The notes: generated by a model from the sequence alone, not told the origin. Positions 22,445-35,900 are shown, numbered from the stretch's first letter. The stretch is DNA of 64,000 nucleotides from Nemophila menziesii (GCA_029959085.1 JARWIR010000001.1:69874899-69938898), one strand, 5' to 3'. Translations and numbers: made by a program.

Positions 22445-25400
22445 CTAAGGAGTCTCGAGGAGATACATGACCTCCCCGGGATGTGGATCTTCCGAGCGAT
22501 TGGTATCTTCACCTCCATGGTATATCTTTAATCTGTGACCGTTAACCATAAAGGTACGGTTCTCTAGCGGATGTTCTATTTCTATTGCCCCATGAGGTGT
22601 AACTTTGGTCACAATGTATGGACCTGACCACTTAGATCTTAAGTTACCCGGATAATTGCTGAACTTTGAGTTATATTTCAATACTCTTTGCCCCACTTCA
22701 AAGTTCTTTGTACGAATCCGATTGTCATGCCATTTCTTTGTGTTTTCTTTGTAAAGTTTGGCATTTTCATAAGCATGCAAACGGAATTCATCAAGTTCAT
22801 TAAGCTTCATCATACGATTCTTTCCGGCTAAGATAGGATCTAAGTTCAACTGCGCAATTGCCCAATAGGCACCCATTTCAAGCTCTAAAGGTAAGTGACA
22901 AGCCTTACCATACACCATACGATAGGGAGATGCACCAAATGGAGTCTTAAACGCAGTACGATAGGCCCACAATGCATCATCTAACTTCATTGACCAATCT
23001 TTTCTTGTAGAACCAACGGTTTTCTCTAGGATTGACTTGACTTCGCGGTTCGATACTTCAGCTTGACCATTGGATTGTGGATGATATGCAGTAGATACAC
23101 GGTGTCTAACTCCATACTTCTCTAGAACAGCCTTCAGATATTTATTAACGAAATGAGATCCACCATCGCTAATAATCACTCTAGGTGTGCCATGTCTAGT
23201 GAAAATATGTGATTTCAAGAACTTGATCACCACTCGTGAATCATTAGTAGGTAAAGCCACCGCTTCTACCCACTTAGACACATAATCAACATCTAATAAG
23301 ATATAGAGGTTACCATTTGAAGGAACGAAAGGACCCATAAAGTCTATGCCCCACACATCGAATATCTCGACCTCTAACACATTATTACGCGTCATATCAT
23401 CCCTCTTGGATATGTTTCCGGTAAACTGGCATCTCGTACATTTCTTAACATATTCATGACAATCTTTTATAAGAGAAGGCCAGTAAAAACCTGATTGAAA
23501 TACCTTTGCAGCAGTTCTGTCTCCTTTGAAATGTCCTCCATATAATGAATCATGGCATCCAGCTATAATGGCTTGAGTCTCTTCCCTTGCTACACATCTT
23601 CGTATCATTTGGTCAGCACAAACTTTATAGAGGAACAGATCCTCCCAAAAGAACTGTCTAGCACGATGAGCTAACCTCTTTCTTTCTTGATAAGTAGAAC
23701 CTTCAGGAAAAACACCACTCACCACTAAATTCGCAATATCTGCATACCACGGAGCCTCATAATCTCGAACAACGAATAAACTCTCATCAGGAAACTCTTC
23801 TCTAACTGCTTCAGTACCACTATTCATCTCTGAACCCTCTAAACGCGATAAATGATCTGCAACCTGATTCTCACAACCCTTTCTATCTTTGATCTCTAAA
23901 TCGAACTCTTGAAGTAATAACACCCATCTGATTAACCTTGGTTTCGCATCTTTCTTCTCCATAAGAAATCTGATCGCGGAATGATCTGTATAAACAATAA
24001 CTTTCGCTCCAAGAAGATAAGAGCGAAATTTATCAAACGAATATACAACTGCTAGCAACTCTTTTTCTGTAACTGTGTAATTAATCTGAGCACCACTAAA
24101 AGTTTTACTAGCATAGTAAATAGAATGAAAAAGTTTCTCTTTCCTCTGTCCTAATACAGCTCCCATACATAAATCACTCGCATCACACATAACTTCAAAC
24201 GGTAAATTCCAATATGGAGGTAACACTATAGGAGCAGAAATAAGCTTTTCTTTGATTGCTTTGAAGGCCGCTAAGCAAGCTTCATCAAAAAGGAATTTGC
24301 AATCCTTTTCGAGTAAGTTGCATAACGGTTTAGCAATCTTAGAAAAATCCTTAATAAAACGCCTAAAAAAGCCAGCATGGCCAAGAAAACTCCTTACCCC
24401 TTTAACAGAAACAGGTGGGGGAAGAGTTTTAATTACCTCTATCTTTGCTCTATCAACTTCTAATCCAGCACTCGAAACTTTATGACCCAGAACAATACCT
24501 TCACGAACCATGAAATGACATTTCTCCCAGTTTAACACCAAGTATGATTCTTTGCATCTAACCAACACTTTCTCCAAGTTATCCAAACATTTGTCAAAAT
24601 CATCACCAAACACGGAGAAATCGTCCATAAACACTTCTAGGAAATTATCAATCATATCCCAGAAGATGGCCATCATGCATCTCTGAAAGGTAGCGGGAGC
24701 ATTACACAACCCAAATGGCATTCTGCGATATGCAAATGTACCAAATGGGCATGTAAAAGTAGTCTTATGTTGATCTTCTGGAGCCACGTAAATCTGATTG
24801 TACCCGGAGTAGCCATCCAAGAAACAGTAATATTCCCTTCCGGCTAATTTGTCTAACATCTGATCAATGAAGGGCAAAGGGAAATGATCTTTTCTGGTGG
24901 CCTTGTTCAGCTTTCTGTAATCCATGCAAACTCTCCAACCTACTACCGTTCTTGAAGGAATCGCCTCATTTTTATCGTTAAGAATTGTTGTCATTCCTCC
25001 TTTCTTTGGTACACACTGAACCGGACTCACCCATTCACTACTCAAAATGGGATAAATAATCCCCGCATCTAAAAGCTTGATCACCTCTTTCTTTACCACA
25101 TCTTTCATCACGGGCATCAATCTCCTTTGGCCTTCAACTGAGCGTGCGTTAACATCTTCAAGTATGATTTTGTGTTGACAATAGGATGGACTAATGCCTT
25201 TGATGTCAGCAATTGTCCAACCTATTGCTTCTTTGTTGGCTCTTAACACACGCAACAGTTTATCTTCGTGAGGACCTGTTAAATTAGCTGAAACAATAAC
25301 AGGTAGAGTTTCATTAGTACCCAAATAAGCATACCTCAAGTGTGCTGGCAATGGTTTTTCTTCCAACTCCGGAGGAGATTCAATTGAAGGCTTCTTTTTA

Positions 25401-28078
25401 GGAATAATCTCCCCCGGTTCTCGAACAGGTTCATAGGCAAGACGCCTATACTTCGGATTTTCAGAATTTAGAGCTGCCACTGTTTCGGTAAGCTCCTCCA
25501 TCATCTCAGGTGAATCTAATGTCAAAGCAGCCTGCAATATATCATCAAAATTTAAGCAATTAAATACCTCTTGCGATGCTTGCTCTACCACATCCATTCT
25601 GAAGCAATCTTCCTGAGAATCTGGGAACTTCATAGCTCGAAATACATTGAATTTCACTTCCTCATCTTGTATCCTCATTGTCAGTTCGCCATTTTCTACA
25701 TCGATCAATGTTCTCCTCGTAGCTAGGAATGGTCTACCCAAAATAATGGGGACATTTCTATCTGCATTGTATTCAAGTATTACGAAATCAACAGGAAATA
25801 TAAGTGTACCTGCCTTGACAAGGACATCCTCAATGCGGCCTTCAGGATGAGCAAGAGACCTGTCCGCCATTTGCAAGACCATAGAGGTAGGTCTTGCGTT
25901 TCCAATTTTGAGCTTATCAAAGACTGACTTGGGCATCAAGTTGATGCTCGCCCCCAAATCACATAGCGCCTTTCCTTTCCATTCTTCTCCAATCGATATG
26001 GGAATCGTGAAACTCCCCGGATCAACTAGCTTCGGAGGTAATTTACTCTGGCAAATTGCACTACACTCTTCCGGAAGGCCAATCATCTCATTATCACAGT
26101 AGGGCCTTTTATTAGTGAGGGCCCTCTTCAAAAACTTCGTATACTTAGGAATATCTCGAATTGCCTCAAGTAACGGAATATTAATACTCAAACCCTTCAC
26201 TCTATTAAAGAACTTCTGAAAATCAGCCATATCACCCTTTTTCTGAACTCGCGATGGAAACGGTGGTGGAGGGCGATTGCTTACAATTTCATCTCTCTTT
26301 TTCGGAATTTCTCTTGGTCTTTCTATTTCTTCCACCTCACTATCTTTCTCATTCTCTTTCTCTTTCTCACCCACTTCCTTTTCTTTTCTTGGGACTTCTT
26401 TCTCTTTCATAACGGGAAAAGGAGGTGGAGGGAGGTTCTTACCACTTCTCAACGTAACAGCCTTGCAATCTTCACGTTGTGTTGGATTTTCCGTATCGCT
26501 AGGAAGTTGCCCTTGTGGACGCTGATTCAGTTGTTTATTAATTTGACTTAGCTGATTCTGGAAAATCTTCATATTTGCTTCAGCTGCGTTCTGACGTTCC
26601 AAAGCTTGTGTTTGAAGAGCAATCAAATTTTCAACGGTTTTCTGAAGGGTAACTACTCCTTCTTGTGGATGGGCAGGTAGAGCTTTCTGGTTTAAATTCT
26701 CATCGTAGGTATTCTGAGGAGCTTGTCTTTGTACATAATTGTTTTGATTCTGTCCTCCTTGATGATTGTTGTGTGGTCTTGGATTATAGTTGTTGCCTTG
26801 AGGACGCGGCTGATACGCGTAAGTAGGATTGGCTGCCCCATTGGGATTTGAGTATTGAAACCCAGGATGGTTTCTGTTAGGCTGATATCCATTACCACTT
26901 GAATTGAAATTACCTCTATTGGACATAAAATTCACTGATTCTTGGTTATTCGGACAACTTTCCTCATCATGATCATCTACCTTACAAATCGAACACATAT
27001 AAACCTCTTGTGCAGCATGCACGGCTACCTTCTTACCCGAAAATCCTTCTTTCACAGCTAGAGTAAGCTGCTTCAATTGTTGCTCTATGGTATTCTGGAT
27101 CTTATTCTCAAACGTAGCAAATTTTTCTTCCATGTCAACATTATTTACTCCCTTAACTGGTGTTCTTACTGAGCTCCACCCAACTTCATTCTTGACTGTT
27201 CTCTCTAAAATGATCTTGGCATGAGCGGGTTGAACTTGAAGAAAACCTGCACCACATAGCGTATCCAACTTCTCTCTCGAAGTTCCATCAAGGCCTCTAT
27301 AAAAGATCTTTAACTGTTGTTGTTCTGAAAAGCCATGATTGGGAACTTTCCGCAAACACATCTGAAATCTTGTCCAACTCCTACCCACAGTTTCCTCATA
27401 TTCTTGACGGAAATGCGTCAATTCTAATTCAGCATCTAACCTCATGTTACTTGGGTAATACCTGTCAAAGAACGCAATCTCTAATTGGTCCCAATTAGTA
27501 ATCTTCGTAGGATCTTGCGTATCGTGCCATTCACTTGCTCCATCAATGACAAAGAATTTAAAAGCAACAAAATACATCTGTTCTCTTGAAACCCCTTGTG
27601 TGATATAAGAATCACATATCTGTTTGAATTTCTGTACCGCTCTAAGAGGATCTTCCGAGGGTTTTCCGCGAAAATTTCCAAAGTTTTGGAATTGAGCTAG
27701 AATACCCGAATCTGGACGGAATCTCGGAACATTAATATCTGGAGCACCTACTCCTATAGCTGGAGCACGGAATGGAACTTCTGGAGGACCATTAGTAAAC
27801 CACGGATCTTGATTCATCACTATCTGGACTTGAGGATTAGGATTTAGTGGTTGAACTTGAGGAATAACGCCTGGAGCTAAAGGTTGGCCATTTGCATCTA
27901 ACTGGCCTTGTCCATTGTGTTGACCTTGAATAGTGATATTCTCCATTCTGTTACTTAATTCTTCTACTTCTAAAGCTTCTCGTTCTCTTCTTCTTCTGTT
28001 CGCAAGTCTGATCAACGATTCTGGATTACTAAGGATCAGAGGTGCTGGCTCTAGATCCTTGAATAGCCTTCTTCGCAT
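22445..28078 (-). CDS. Gag-Pol polyprotein of element B, intact
   Basis: 1877 residues from the ATG complemented at 28076-28078 ([13 protein letters not shown]). Element C starts at the same place (MRRKLRFEPQ), so I prefer it to an in-frame ATG at 28207 that overlaps the primer site. Gag core is about residues 115-290 (FFDRYYP, WTRFQ), with a zinc knuckle C362-C365-H370-C375. A Q/N-rich linker precedes the protease (CDLGAS, D706). RT is about 990-1200 (FMDD at 1150-1153). RNase H has CDASD, EKELL and YTDHS. IN has H1509-H1516-C1547-C1550, then D1579, D1638 and E1674 (D-58-D-35-E), and a GPYIV C-terminal module with no chromodomain. It should yield the capsid and replication enzymes. Confidence 0.95.
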   Translation of the reverse strand: MRRRLFKDLEPAPLILSNPESLIRLANRRRREREALEVEELSNRMENITIQGQHNGQGQLDANGQPLAPGVIPQVQPLNPNPQVQIVMNQDPWFTNGPPEVPFRAPAIGVGAPDINVPRFRPDSGILAQFQNFGNFRGKPSEDPLRAVQKFKQICDSYITQGVSREQMYFVAFKFFVIDGASEWHDTQDPTKITNWDQLEIAFFDRYYPSNMRLDAELELTHFRQEYEETVGRSWTRFQMCLRKVPNHGFSEQQQLKIFYRGLDGTSREKLDTLCGAGFLQVQPAHAKIILERTVKNEVGWSSVRTPVKGVNNVDMEEKFATFENKIQNTIEQQLKQLTLAVKEGFSGKKVAVHAAQEVYMCSICKVDDHDEESCPNNQESVNFMSNRGNFNSSGNGYQPNRNHPGFQYSNPNGAANPTYAYQPRPQGNNYNPRPHNNHQGGQNQNNYVQRQAPQNTYDENLNQKALPAHPQEGVVTLQKTVENLIALQTQALERQNAAEANMKIFQNQLSQINKQLNQRPQGQLPSDTENPTQREDCKAVTLRSGKNLPPPPFPVMKEKEVPRKEKEVGEKEKENEKDSEVEEIERPREIPKKRDEIVSNRPPPPFPSRVQKKGDMADFQKFFNRVKGLSINIPLLEAIRDIPKYTKFLKRALTNKRPYCDNEMIGLPEECSAICQSKLPPKLVDPGSFTIPISIGEEWKGKALCDLGASINLMPKSVFDKLKIGNARPTSMVLQMADRSLAHPEGRIEDVLVKAGTLIFPVDFVILEYNADRNVPIILGRPFLATRRTLIDVENGELTMRIQDEEVKFNVFRAMKFPDSQEDCFRMDVVEQASQEVFNCLNFDDILQAALTLDSPEMMEELTETVAALNSENPKYRRLAYEPVREPGEIIPKKKPSIESPPELEEKPLPAHLRYAYLGTNETLPVIVSANLTGPHEDKLLRVLRANKEAIGWTIADIKGISPSYCQHKIILEDVNARSVEGQRRLMPVMKDVVKKEVIKLLDAGIIYPILSSEWVSPVQCVPKKGGMTTILNDKNEAIPSRTVVGWRVCMDYRKLNKATRKDHFPLPFIDQMLDKLAGREYYCFLDGYSGYNQIYVAPEDQHKTTFTCPFGTFAYRRMPFGLCNAPATFQRCMMAIFWDMIDNFLEVFMDDFSVFGDDFDKCLDNLEKVLVRCKESYLVLNWEKCHFMVREGIVLGHKVSSAGLEVDRAKIEVIKTLPPPVSVKGVRSFLGHAGFFRRFIKDFSKIAKPLCNLLEKDCKFLFDEACLAAFKAIKEKLISAPIVLPPYWNLPFEVMCDASDLCMGAVLGQRKEKLFHSIYYASKTFSGAQINYTVTEKELLAVVYSFDKFRSYLLGAKVIVYTDHSAIRFLMEKKDAKPRLIRWVLLLQEFDLEIKDRKGCENQVADHLSRLEGSEMNSGTEAVREEFPDESLFVVRDYEAPWYADIANLVVSGVFPEGSTYQERKRLAHRARQFFWEDLFLYKVCADQMIRRCVAREETQAIIAGCHDSLYGGHFKGDRTAAKVFQSGFYWPSLIKDCHEYVKKCTRCQFTGNISKRDDMTRNNVLEVEIFDVWGIDFMGPFVPSNGNLYILLDVDYVSKWVEAVALPTNDSRVVIKFLKSHIFTRHGTPRVIISDGGSHFVNKYLKAVLEKYGVRHRVSTAYHPQSNGQAEVSNREVKSILEKTVGSTRKDWSMKLDDALWAYRTAFKTPFGASPYRMVYGKACHLPLELEMGAYWAIAQLNLDPILAGKNRMMKLNELDEFRLHAYENAKLYKENTKKWHDNRIRTKNFEVGQRVLKYNSKFSNYPGNLRSKWSGPYIVTKVTPHGAIEIEHPLENRTFMVNGHRLKIYHGGEDTNRSEDPHPGEVMYLLETP

Positions 28079-28187
28079 ACACCAAACCTGAAAACCTGAA
28101 AAAGCTAACAAACAAAAAGCGTAAAACTGATAAAATAAAATAAATGCACTTATCACTAAAGGATAAACACCGTGGTCACACGCTACC

Positions 28188-28206
28188 GTCCCCGGCAGCG
28201 GCGCCA
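28188..28206 (-). promoter_or_regulatory. tRNA-Asp-type primer binding site of element B
   Basis: The minus strand reads TGGCGCCGCTGCCGGGGAC six bases after the 5' LTR. From memory of plant tRNA-Asp it matches the 3' acceptor end with one difference. A tRNA-Asp primer is usual for Athila elements. Confidence 0.9.
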
Positions 28207-28212
28207 AAAACT

Positions 28213-29773
28213 TGGTGGTCCTTTGTGTGTTCTAAAAATAAATGCAAATGCTAATCGAACCACAACCGCAAGTGTACGGTTGTCCCAAGTAGTATGTATG
28301 ATAATACAGATTCGTTCCAAGGACGGATGGTTGATCACAATGTTTAGCAAGTAGTGATTGATGCACTTATGAAAGTAAAAGATAATAAAATGTTTGTTTG
28401 GTTTTGTTGATTAAAGCTAATGAATGTAAGACAAATAATTAAATGCAAGTAAAAGCTAAGACGCAAGTAAACTAAGTGAAAACGCAATATGAGATGTAGT
28501 ACTTGAGAACGCAAGGATCCTCCTAATCTTACTTCCTAACTTATGCTGTTTAAGGGCTAAATCGGTCAATTACAATGGTCGGGATTCTAAATTCCTTATA
28601 CCCCCGTCAGGGTGGAATATAAGGCGATCCTAAAGTGTCACTAGTCCCGTCCGGGTAAATATGATCCACCGTTGGATGATTAAGTGTTTTACCTCATTGG
28701 CCCTAGAATTAGCTAAGTTCGTCAGAATCAATAGCTTTTATCTTAGATTGAATAATTAATTCTATACCTAAACCCTCCGTCAGGATGATCCACACGCCAC
28801 ATATGTGAAATAGCTTAGATACTAATACCTAATCTTAGTTCGCGACTCTAAAATCAGTAAATAATCACAAATTATCGAAAAGAGTAATGAACCCAATCTA
28901 ATTTAATTTAATATAAACCCAAATTCAACATTCGTTATTTCATAAAATTAAGATTCACCCATTGTTTGTTCTCAAGCACTATGAAAAGCTTAGCTCATAT
29001 TAAAATTAAAAACTAAATTAAAAGAAATGGAATTCATATTGTTTACAGAATTAAAATATAAAAAGAACCTAATTTCCGGAATTGGAATGACTACGAACGG
29101 AGCTATAGACCCACTCCAGCTCTTGTAGCTTCTTCTTCTTCCTTCTGTTGCTTCTCTCTGGTATTTTAATCTTGTGGAATGTGAATTGTTTCAAAAATAG
29201 AAGTCCAGACCTCGTTTTATAAGCATAAATTCGTTCTAGGGCTTGGACCAGAAAATAGAATATTACTTAAATGTCCAAGCCCACTTTCTAAGCCCAAAAT
29301 CCCGTAACTGCTGATACACCTTCACTAAAACGGCTTTTCCCGATGCGTTATGACACCGATTTACCTCATTCCAGTTGCTAAAGTTCCGTAACTCGATAAG
29401 GAATGTTTTCTCTTCAAAGGTCAGCGGCTAAATCATCGCTTAAGCACCTAGAAATCAGCAATCTATAGCCTGGAAAATGGATTTTCAGCTCTAAAAATAA
29501 TATCTTCAGGATTTATCTTCAAGTCTTGACTCTAATTCACGATCTTTGACTTTCTCCTCGGATTCCTCTCCTAGCTAACATCTAAAACCTGTAAACTTTA
29601 CACTAAAAATACCAATATTACGCACAAAAGTTTAATAAATTAAAAATGCTAGAAATAAAAAGGGAATTCCGGATTATTGCAATTTTAGTCCAAAAGTCTA
29701 TCAAATTAATTAAATAAACACAAAAAATGATGTCTCCTAAGGGTCTAAAATAAGAATAATCAGGGAGACATCA
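28213..29773 (-). repeat. 5' LTR of element B
   Basis: 1561 bp. On the minus strand it starts TGATGTCTCCC and ends ACCACCA next to the primer site. It includes a likely TATA (TATAAAA, complement of 29215-29221) and a 5' end inverted repeat (complement of 29728-29737 against 29764-29773). By eye about 1.2% different from 16925-18490. Confidence 0.95.
29215..29221 (-). promoter_or_regulatory. TATA box of the element B 5' LTR
   Basis: The minus strand reads TATAAAA after GCT, about 550 bp into the LTR. The same position in the C LTR reads ATTATAAAAGGG. Confidence 0.55.
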
Positions 29774-30499
29774 GTTTATCGAACACATACTTTGGCATAA
29801 GATTCACACCTGGACCCACATCACATCACACATAGCTTTCATCTTGAGCATGCCATTTATTTGAATAGGAAGATTAAAGCTTCCTGGATCTTTAAGCTTC
29901 AATGGTAACTCTTTTTCAACTCTTCTTGAGACTCTCTCAGCATGAGCCACAGTCTCTTTCCTGGCTTTTACACACGCTTCTGGAATAACTTGCATGAAAA
30001 CTTGTTGTGGTGTAAGCCCTTTCTTCGTAATCTCAAGAATTTGGGCGTTGATATTTTCCAGAGTATACGCCTTTACAAATGTCTTGAGTTCAATGTCAAC
30101 CTTCAGATTTATATCAGGAATAGTTGGTGACATTGTTTGAATGATCGGTGGCAAGCCCACCTTCTCTTCTTCTTTCTTTTCTTCTTGCACATCAGGTGCA
30201 ACTTATTCTTTCAACTCTTTTGAGGCTTCTTCCTCTTATTCTTTAGCTCTAGCAGCTTGTAACTCCATAACCGATCTAATCTCTTCTTGCATATCTCTTA
30301 GAAGGTTTATAAAGTCGGATCTTTTAGACGAATCCTCTTCTTCATAACAGTCAGAGTCTTCGGGGCTAGACTTGGTTGGTTCTTCTTTAGTTTTGGGAAC
30401 TTCCACGGCACTTTCTGCATCATGCGGTACTTCCTTATTCACTTCTATTCCAAGGAAAATTTCTTTACAAGCTTCGAACCCAACATTGGCATCACCTCC
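29774..30499 (-). pseudogene. Element D Gag C-terminal region and protease N-terminal part
   Basis: Minus-strand ORFs 30236-30442 and 29804-30190 form one decayed region. It has an acidic/serine stretch (EESSPED-like, DSDCYEEED), a helical segment (FINLLRDMQEEIRSVM), then LPLKLKDPGSFNLPIQING and MKAMCDV, the lead-in to the protease active site (compare [18 protein letters not shown] and KALCDLGAS in B). The frame continues into NLMPKYVFDK at 29774, where B interrupts it. The linker is quite unlike that of B, C and A, so D is a distinct lineage. The right edge is the E insertion, TSD CCTCC at 30495-30499. Confidence 0.8.
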
Positions 30500-32013
30500 T
30501 GATGTCTCCTCATTAGTGATAATAAAATCTAATTCCGAGACATCATTTTAGGCGTATTTATTAGTTTATAGGTCGATTTTAGCTTGAATTAGTGTACTTT
30601 CCTATTTTGGGCCTTGAATTAATTAATTATTATTTTTAGAGCATATTGGGTTTAATTATTTATTTAGTGTGAATCTTTAGAGATATATGGTAATTAATTA
30701 GAGTCCAAGTTGGTTCAAAGAGCTAAAGGAAAGAAGATAAACATGGGAATTGAAGATAAGGAAGTCAAAGCTAAAAACATGGAAAAGGATAACCTGACTT
30801 AAATATGAATTTCTGCACCTACGACCACAAATCAGCTTATATCTTAAAATCGGTGAGGAATTTGGAGAAACGGTCAAGATTAAAGTTGAATAACTTTTTT
30901 GAGACGATGAATTTGGTATACTCATACGCGTCAAACGGATAAGTATTGAAGCTGTTAGGACCAAAAGAAAAACGAGGCTGATTGCATGTTTTTGGGCTAC
31001 GAATTTGAGTTGGGCTTGGAGCCCATCTTTACCTTTTCCTTCAAGAAAACGAATTAGGCCAACCTATACACTATAAATACGGCATCTTAGCACTCTAAAA
31101 TCATCCTTGGTGAAACCTTAAACCAAGAGGAAGCTTACAACACAAGAAAAGAAGCCTGGAAGGAGCTGTGCATCAATAATGTCTTCTTCTACCTCTGAAT
31201 TTGTAATTTCTTTCTTTTCTTCCATTAGTATGAACTAAAATTCTATTAGCTTGAGTTTTTAGCATATATGTGTGAACCCTAGTTTTGGTTGACATATATC
31301 TAATTTGGGAATTTTATGTTTTAAATTGAATTATTGTTTTTATTCTCTGTTTATGTGTTTGGATTTATATTCTGTGTTCTTGTGGAAGCGCGCCCATATA
31401 GAATTACCATCTAGTAGTTAGGTCACCATTGACAACGGTGTTTAATTACATGTTTAGCACATAACGTCTAGTATTCGGTTTAGATCTGACAATTCAACCT
31501 AACTAGATAATCACCATGGTTTAGTATATATTGCTATTTACCAATTGCAGGAACAGTTTGCTTAGGACTCCTTATTGACACAGGTAAACCCTATTTAAAA
31601 CTACCTAGCACAATTGGAACCGATTATTGAAATACTACATAATTCACCCTTACATGTTTAGAACGTCAAAACTAGTGGGGATTACATGCTATTGACTCAA
31701 GCTATACTCTCATACTACTTCTTCTCTTGCATTTAAATTTCTGTCTTTACTTTTGTAGTTTAATTTAGATTAATTGAAAACCAAATAAATATCTATTTGT
31801 CTTTACTTTTTCTGCGTTTTAATTGTTCTAGCTTTTTATATTTGCACTTGGTTATTGCATAAGATTCCCCTAACCTTCGTAGTCTCTGCGGAACGAATCT
31901 TACTTAATCATTAAAACTTGCACTCGATCTGTATACTTGCAGAACCGTGCCAGTCTAGGGTGATTATTTGCACATTATTTATATCATATTTTATCACACC
32001 CTAGGCCGTACCA
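30500..32013 (+). repeat. 5' LTR of element E
   Basis: 1514 bp, TGATGTCTCCTCATT to CCGTACCA. TATA box CTATAAATAC at 31071-31080. The leader holds a hairpin-like CACC-ATTGACAAC-GGTG near 31422. The 3' copy (51418-52930) differs at scattered positions. Confidence 0.92.
31071..31080 (+). promoter_or_regulatory. TATA box of the element E 5' LTR
   Basis: CTATAAATAC, about 570 bp into the LTR. LTR F has the identical string near 63514 and the D LTR has it near 9222, so it is conserved across this LTR group. Confidence 0.6.
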
Positions 32014-32019
32014 AGTTTT

Positions 32020-32038
32020 TGGCGCCGCTGCCGGGGAC
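32020..32038 (+). promoter_or_regulatory. tRNA-Asp-type primer binding site of element E
   Basis: Exact TGGCGCCGCTGCCGGGGAC, six bases after the LTR end. Confidence 0.9.
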
Positions 32039-32136
32039 TACATCGTTAGTCCTTGTGCCTATATCTTGTGCTTTTACTTCAGTTAGTTCTATTTTACGCT
32101 TTTGTCTTTTAGTTTTTGTTTTATAGATAGTTACAT

Positions 32137-32931
32137 ATGATGAATACAAGGAGACTTGAGTTACCCATCGAGTTTAGAGTGCAACCACAAAGAATTCGCA
32201 CTCCAGAAATCCAAGCCGCTAAATTTAGGCCCGATCTAGGGATGTTAACGCAGTTTGTAACTCATAGGCTATTTAGCGGTGCTGCACAACAAGATCCGAT
32301 CCGATATATTCAGAAATTCATGCAAATCTGTGATGCTTATATCGTAAGAGGAGTTACTAGGGAACAAGTGTACTACGTGATGTTCCAGTTCTTCTTGACC
32401 GGAGGTGCAAGCAATTGGTACGATATCCAATATCCTCATGTCATTCCAGATTAGGACAAGCTTCAAGCAAGATTCCTAGACCAATTCTATCCGGTTAGTA
32501 GACGATTAAAAGATATGTTGGAGCTTGAACAATTTATACATGAAGACATAGAGAGTTTGGGTGAAGCATGGTTACGATTTAATGAAAAGAAGCCGAGATG
32601 TCCATACCATAAATCATCGCCGGAATATTATTTAACCTTGTTCTATGGAGGACTTAATGACAATTCAAGGGAGAAAGCAGATTCGTTAGGAAACAAAGGT
32701 TTTGTGTTACTAGATCCTGAAGAAGCCGAAATTTGTATGGAGAGAATTCTTGAGAACGAGAGAAGTTGGCCAAGGAAACCTGAAAAAGAAGAAACTTCAG
32801 AATCTCTGAAGCTTAATAAATTGTCCCAACAACTCGAAGAACTACAAGAACAAGCTCGAACAATTGCTCAGGTAAATGTAGTACGTGCAATACCTTCGTG
32901 TCCTGGTTGGGGATCAAGAAATCATGGGTAG
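32137..32931 (+). pseudogene. Element E gag, truncated
   Basis: The frame starts MMNTRRLELPIEFRVQPQR and carries the Athila Gag core (FRPDLGMLTQF, QICDAYIVRGVTREQ, RFLDQFYPVSRRL, LTLFYGGLNDNSREK). A TAG at 32452-32454 interrupts it. Near 32900 the sequence passes from the helical region after the core (LNKLSQQLEELQEQ) directly into [18 protein letters not shown], the end of the protease. The zinc knuckle, linker and protease active site are lost in one deletion. Confidence 0.85.
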
Positions 32932-35900
32932 ACCATTCTTAGTCACGGGGCGTACACTAATAGATGTTGAGAATGGTGAATTGATCATGAGGGTACAAGA
33001 CGAACAAATACGATTCAATGTGTTTAAGGCTATGAAGTTACCGAATTCAAAAGATGATATTTCAAAATAGATGTCATCGGAAAAATTACACAAGAAGTCT
33101 TCAATGAAGCAAGCTTAGATGATGATCTTGACGAAGCATTAACACTTGAATCACAAGAGGAACTCGAGATTCCCCCTGAAAAAGTTGCTGCATTAGGATC
33201 AAATATAAGAGAACTACTTCGAGAATCAGGTGACATTGAACCAATAAAGCAACCATCCATAATATGTCCACCTGTTCTCGAAGAAAAACCGCTTCCTGAT
33301 CATCTACGCTATGCATATCTAGGTACGAACAAAACTTTGCCTGTTATTATTTCTGCTAACCTTTCAGGTCCTCAATAAGAGAAGCTACTTCATGTGCTTC
33401 GCGCTAACAAAGAAGCAATCGGATGGACTATTGCCGACATCAAGGGAATTAGTCCTTCCGTTTGCAAACACAAAATCATTCTTGAGAACGAAGGTGGGCG
33501 ATCTATAGAGGGACAAAGAAGACTCATGCCAGCTATGAAAGAAGTGGTGAGGAAGGAAGTTCTCATGTTGTTAGATGCAGGAATAATCTATCCGATTGCT
33601 AGCAGTGATTGGGTTAGTCCAGTGCAATGTATTTCAAAGAAAGGAGGTATCACTACCATCCTTAATGATCAAGGTGAAGCTATACGATCACGAACAGTTG
33701 TGGGGTGGCGAGTATGCATGGATTACCGAAGACTCAACAAAGCTACAAAGAAAGATCACTTCCCGCTACCATTCATTGATCAGATGCTAGACAAACTTGC
33801 AGGGAGAGAGTATTATTGTTTCCTTAACGGATATTCGAGTTATACTCAGATTTGTGTGGATCCCCTTGATCAACACAAAACAACTTTTACTTGTCCGTTT
33901 GGTACTTTTTCTTATAGAAGAATGCCGTTTGGTTTATGTAATGCACCTGCCACGTTCCAGAGGTGCATGATGGCTATATTTTGGGACATGATTGATAAAT
34001 ACTTGGAGGTTTTTATGGATGATTTTTTGGTGTTTGGAGATAGTTTTGATGATTGTCTGAATAATCTTGAGAAGGTCCTTGTGAGATGTAAAGAAAAAGA
34101 TCTTGTGCTTAACTAGGAAAAATGCCACTTCATGGTTCAAGAGGGAATTGTGTTGGGACATAAGGTTTCGAAGGCAGGAATGGAGGTTGATCGTGCTAAA
34201 ATTGAAGTTATCAAAACATTACCACCTCCAGTTTCTGTAAAAGGAGTGAGAAGTTTCTTGGGTCACGCAGGATTTTATCGAAGATTTATTAAAGATTTCT
34301 CCAAGATCGCCAAACAGCTTTGTTCTTTACTTGAAAAGGATACTCCTTTTAAATTTACTGACGAATGTCTTCAAGCGTTTTTGACGATTAAGGAGAAACT
34401 GATCTCTACACCTATCGTTATATCTCCTAATTGGAAAGCTCCGTTTGAACTTATGTGCGATGCTAGTGATCACGCTATGGGTGTTATGTTGGGGCAGAGG
34501 AAAGACAAGATCTTCCACACGATTTATTATGCAAGTAAGACTATCAACGCTGCCCAGATGAATTATACAGTGACGGAGAAAGAGATCTTGGCCGTAGTAT
34601 ATGCTTTTGGTAAATTCCGTTCCTATCCGATTGGGAAGAAAACTGTTGTATACACGGACCATTCAGCTATCAGATACCTTATGGAGAAAAAGGACGCTAA
34701 GCCGAGTCTTATTAGATGGGTACTGTTGCTTCAAGAATTCGACATAGACATTCGAGACCGAAAGGGATGCGAGAATCAAGTTGCTGATCATTTATCAAGG
34801 CTCGAAGGATCTGATGCGAACAAGGAACCATTATTGGTTAAAGAGGTATTCCCTGATGAACAACTTTTTGCTATTAAAGATGCGTTTGTGCCATGGTATG
34901 TAGATCTAGTCAACCTCATCGTGAGTGGTGTATTCCCCAAGGATATCCACCCACAACAAAGACAAATATTATCTCACCAGGCTAAACAATACTATTGGGA
35001 TGAACCGTACCTCTGGAAAATTTGTAGTGACCAAGTAGTTAGAAGATGTGTCCATGAAGGCGAAATGGATAAGATTATAGCAAGCTGTCATAATTTACCA
35101 TATGGAGGTCACTTTAAAGGCGATAGAACTGCAACTAAAATTCTTCAATCCGGTTTCTACTGGCCTACCCTACACAAAGATTGTCATCGTTTTGTCCAGT
35201 CATGCCAAAGATGCCAGTTCACTGGTAAAATATCAAAAAGGGACGCGATGTCGCTTAACAATATCCTAGAAGTTGAAATCTTTGATGTATGGGGAATAGA
35301 TTTCATGGGACCTTTCATCACCTCCCATGGAAATCTTTATATTTTGCTTGCGGTAGATTATGTATCAAAGTGGGTAGAAGCAGTGGTGACACCAAAGAAC
35401 GATGCTCAAACAGTGATTAAATTCTTAAAAACAAACATCTTTTCAAGACATGGTACACCACGTGTTCTCATCAGTGATAAAGGTACCCATTTTATTAATG
35501 CTCAACTGAGAAACCTCCTTCGTATGTTTGGAGTGAGACACCGCATTTCAACCGGTTATCACCCACAAACTAACGGTCAAGCTGAAGTTTCCAACCAGGA
35601 AATCAAATCTATTCTTGAAAAGACCGTGAACAAAACGAGGAAAGATTGGTATTTAAAGCTAGATGATGCTCTCTGGGCTTACAGAACAACATTTAAAAAC
35701 ACCCGTTGGGGCATCTCTATATCGCATGGTCTACGGAAAAGTGTGTCATCTACCTATTGAACTTGAAGCTCGAGCCTTCTGGGCTATTAAAACTCTGAAT
35801 CTAGACCCAGAACTGGCCGGGAAACAAAGGTTGATGCAGTTGAACGAGTTGGAGGAGTTTCGCTATCTTGCTTATGAAAATTCACGCCTCTACAAGGAGA

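Larger units (their letters stand above)
16925..29773 (-). mobile_element. Element B: near-intact Athila-type retrotransposon
   Basis: 12,849 bp with two full LTRs (16925-18490 and 28213-29773), TSD GTTTA, an exact primer site, an uninterrupted gag-pol, an accessory ORF with one nonsense codon, and an intact PPT. By eye the LTRs differ at about 18 substitutions and one 5-bp indel (~1.2%), so the insertion is fairly recent compared with D. It interrupts the protease of element D. It is the best candidate here for a source of trans-acting Gag-Pol. Confidence 0.95.

Noticed and set aside
24252..24485. Small ORFs on the plus strand inside the B polyprotein
   Set aside because: Antisense shadows of gag-pol; the minus-strand frame shows domain order and catalytic residues.
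28079..28207. Earlier ATG (28207) as the gag-pol start
   Set aside because: It overlaps the primer binding site, adds 43 hydrophobic residues of leader, and element C aligns at the ATG complemented at 28076-28078.
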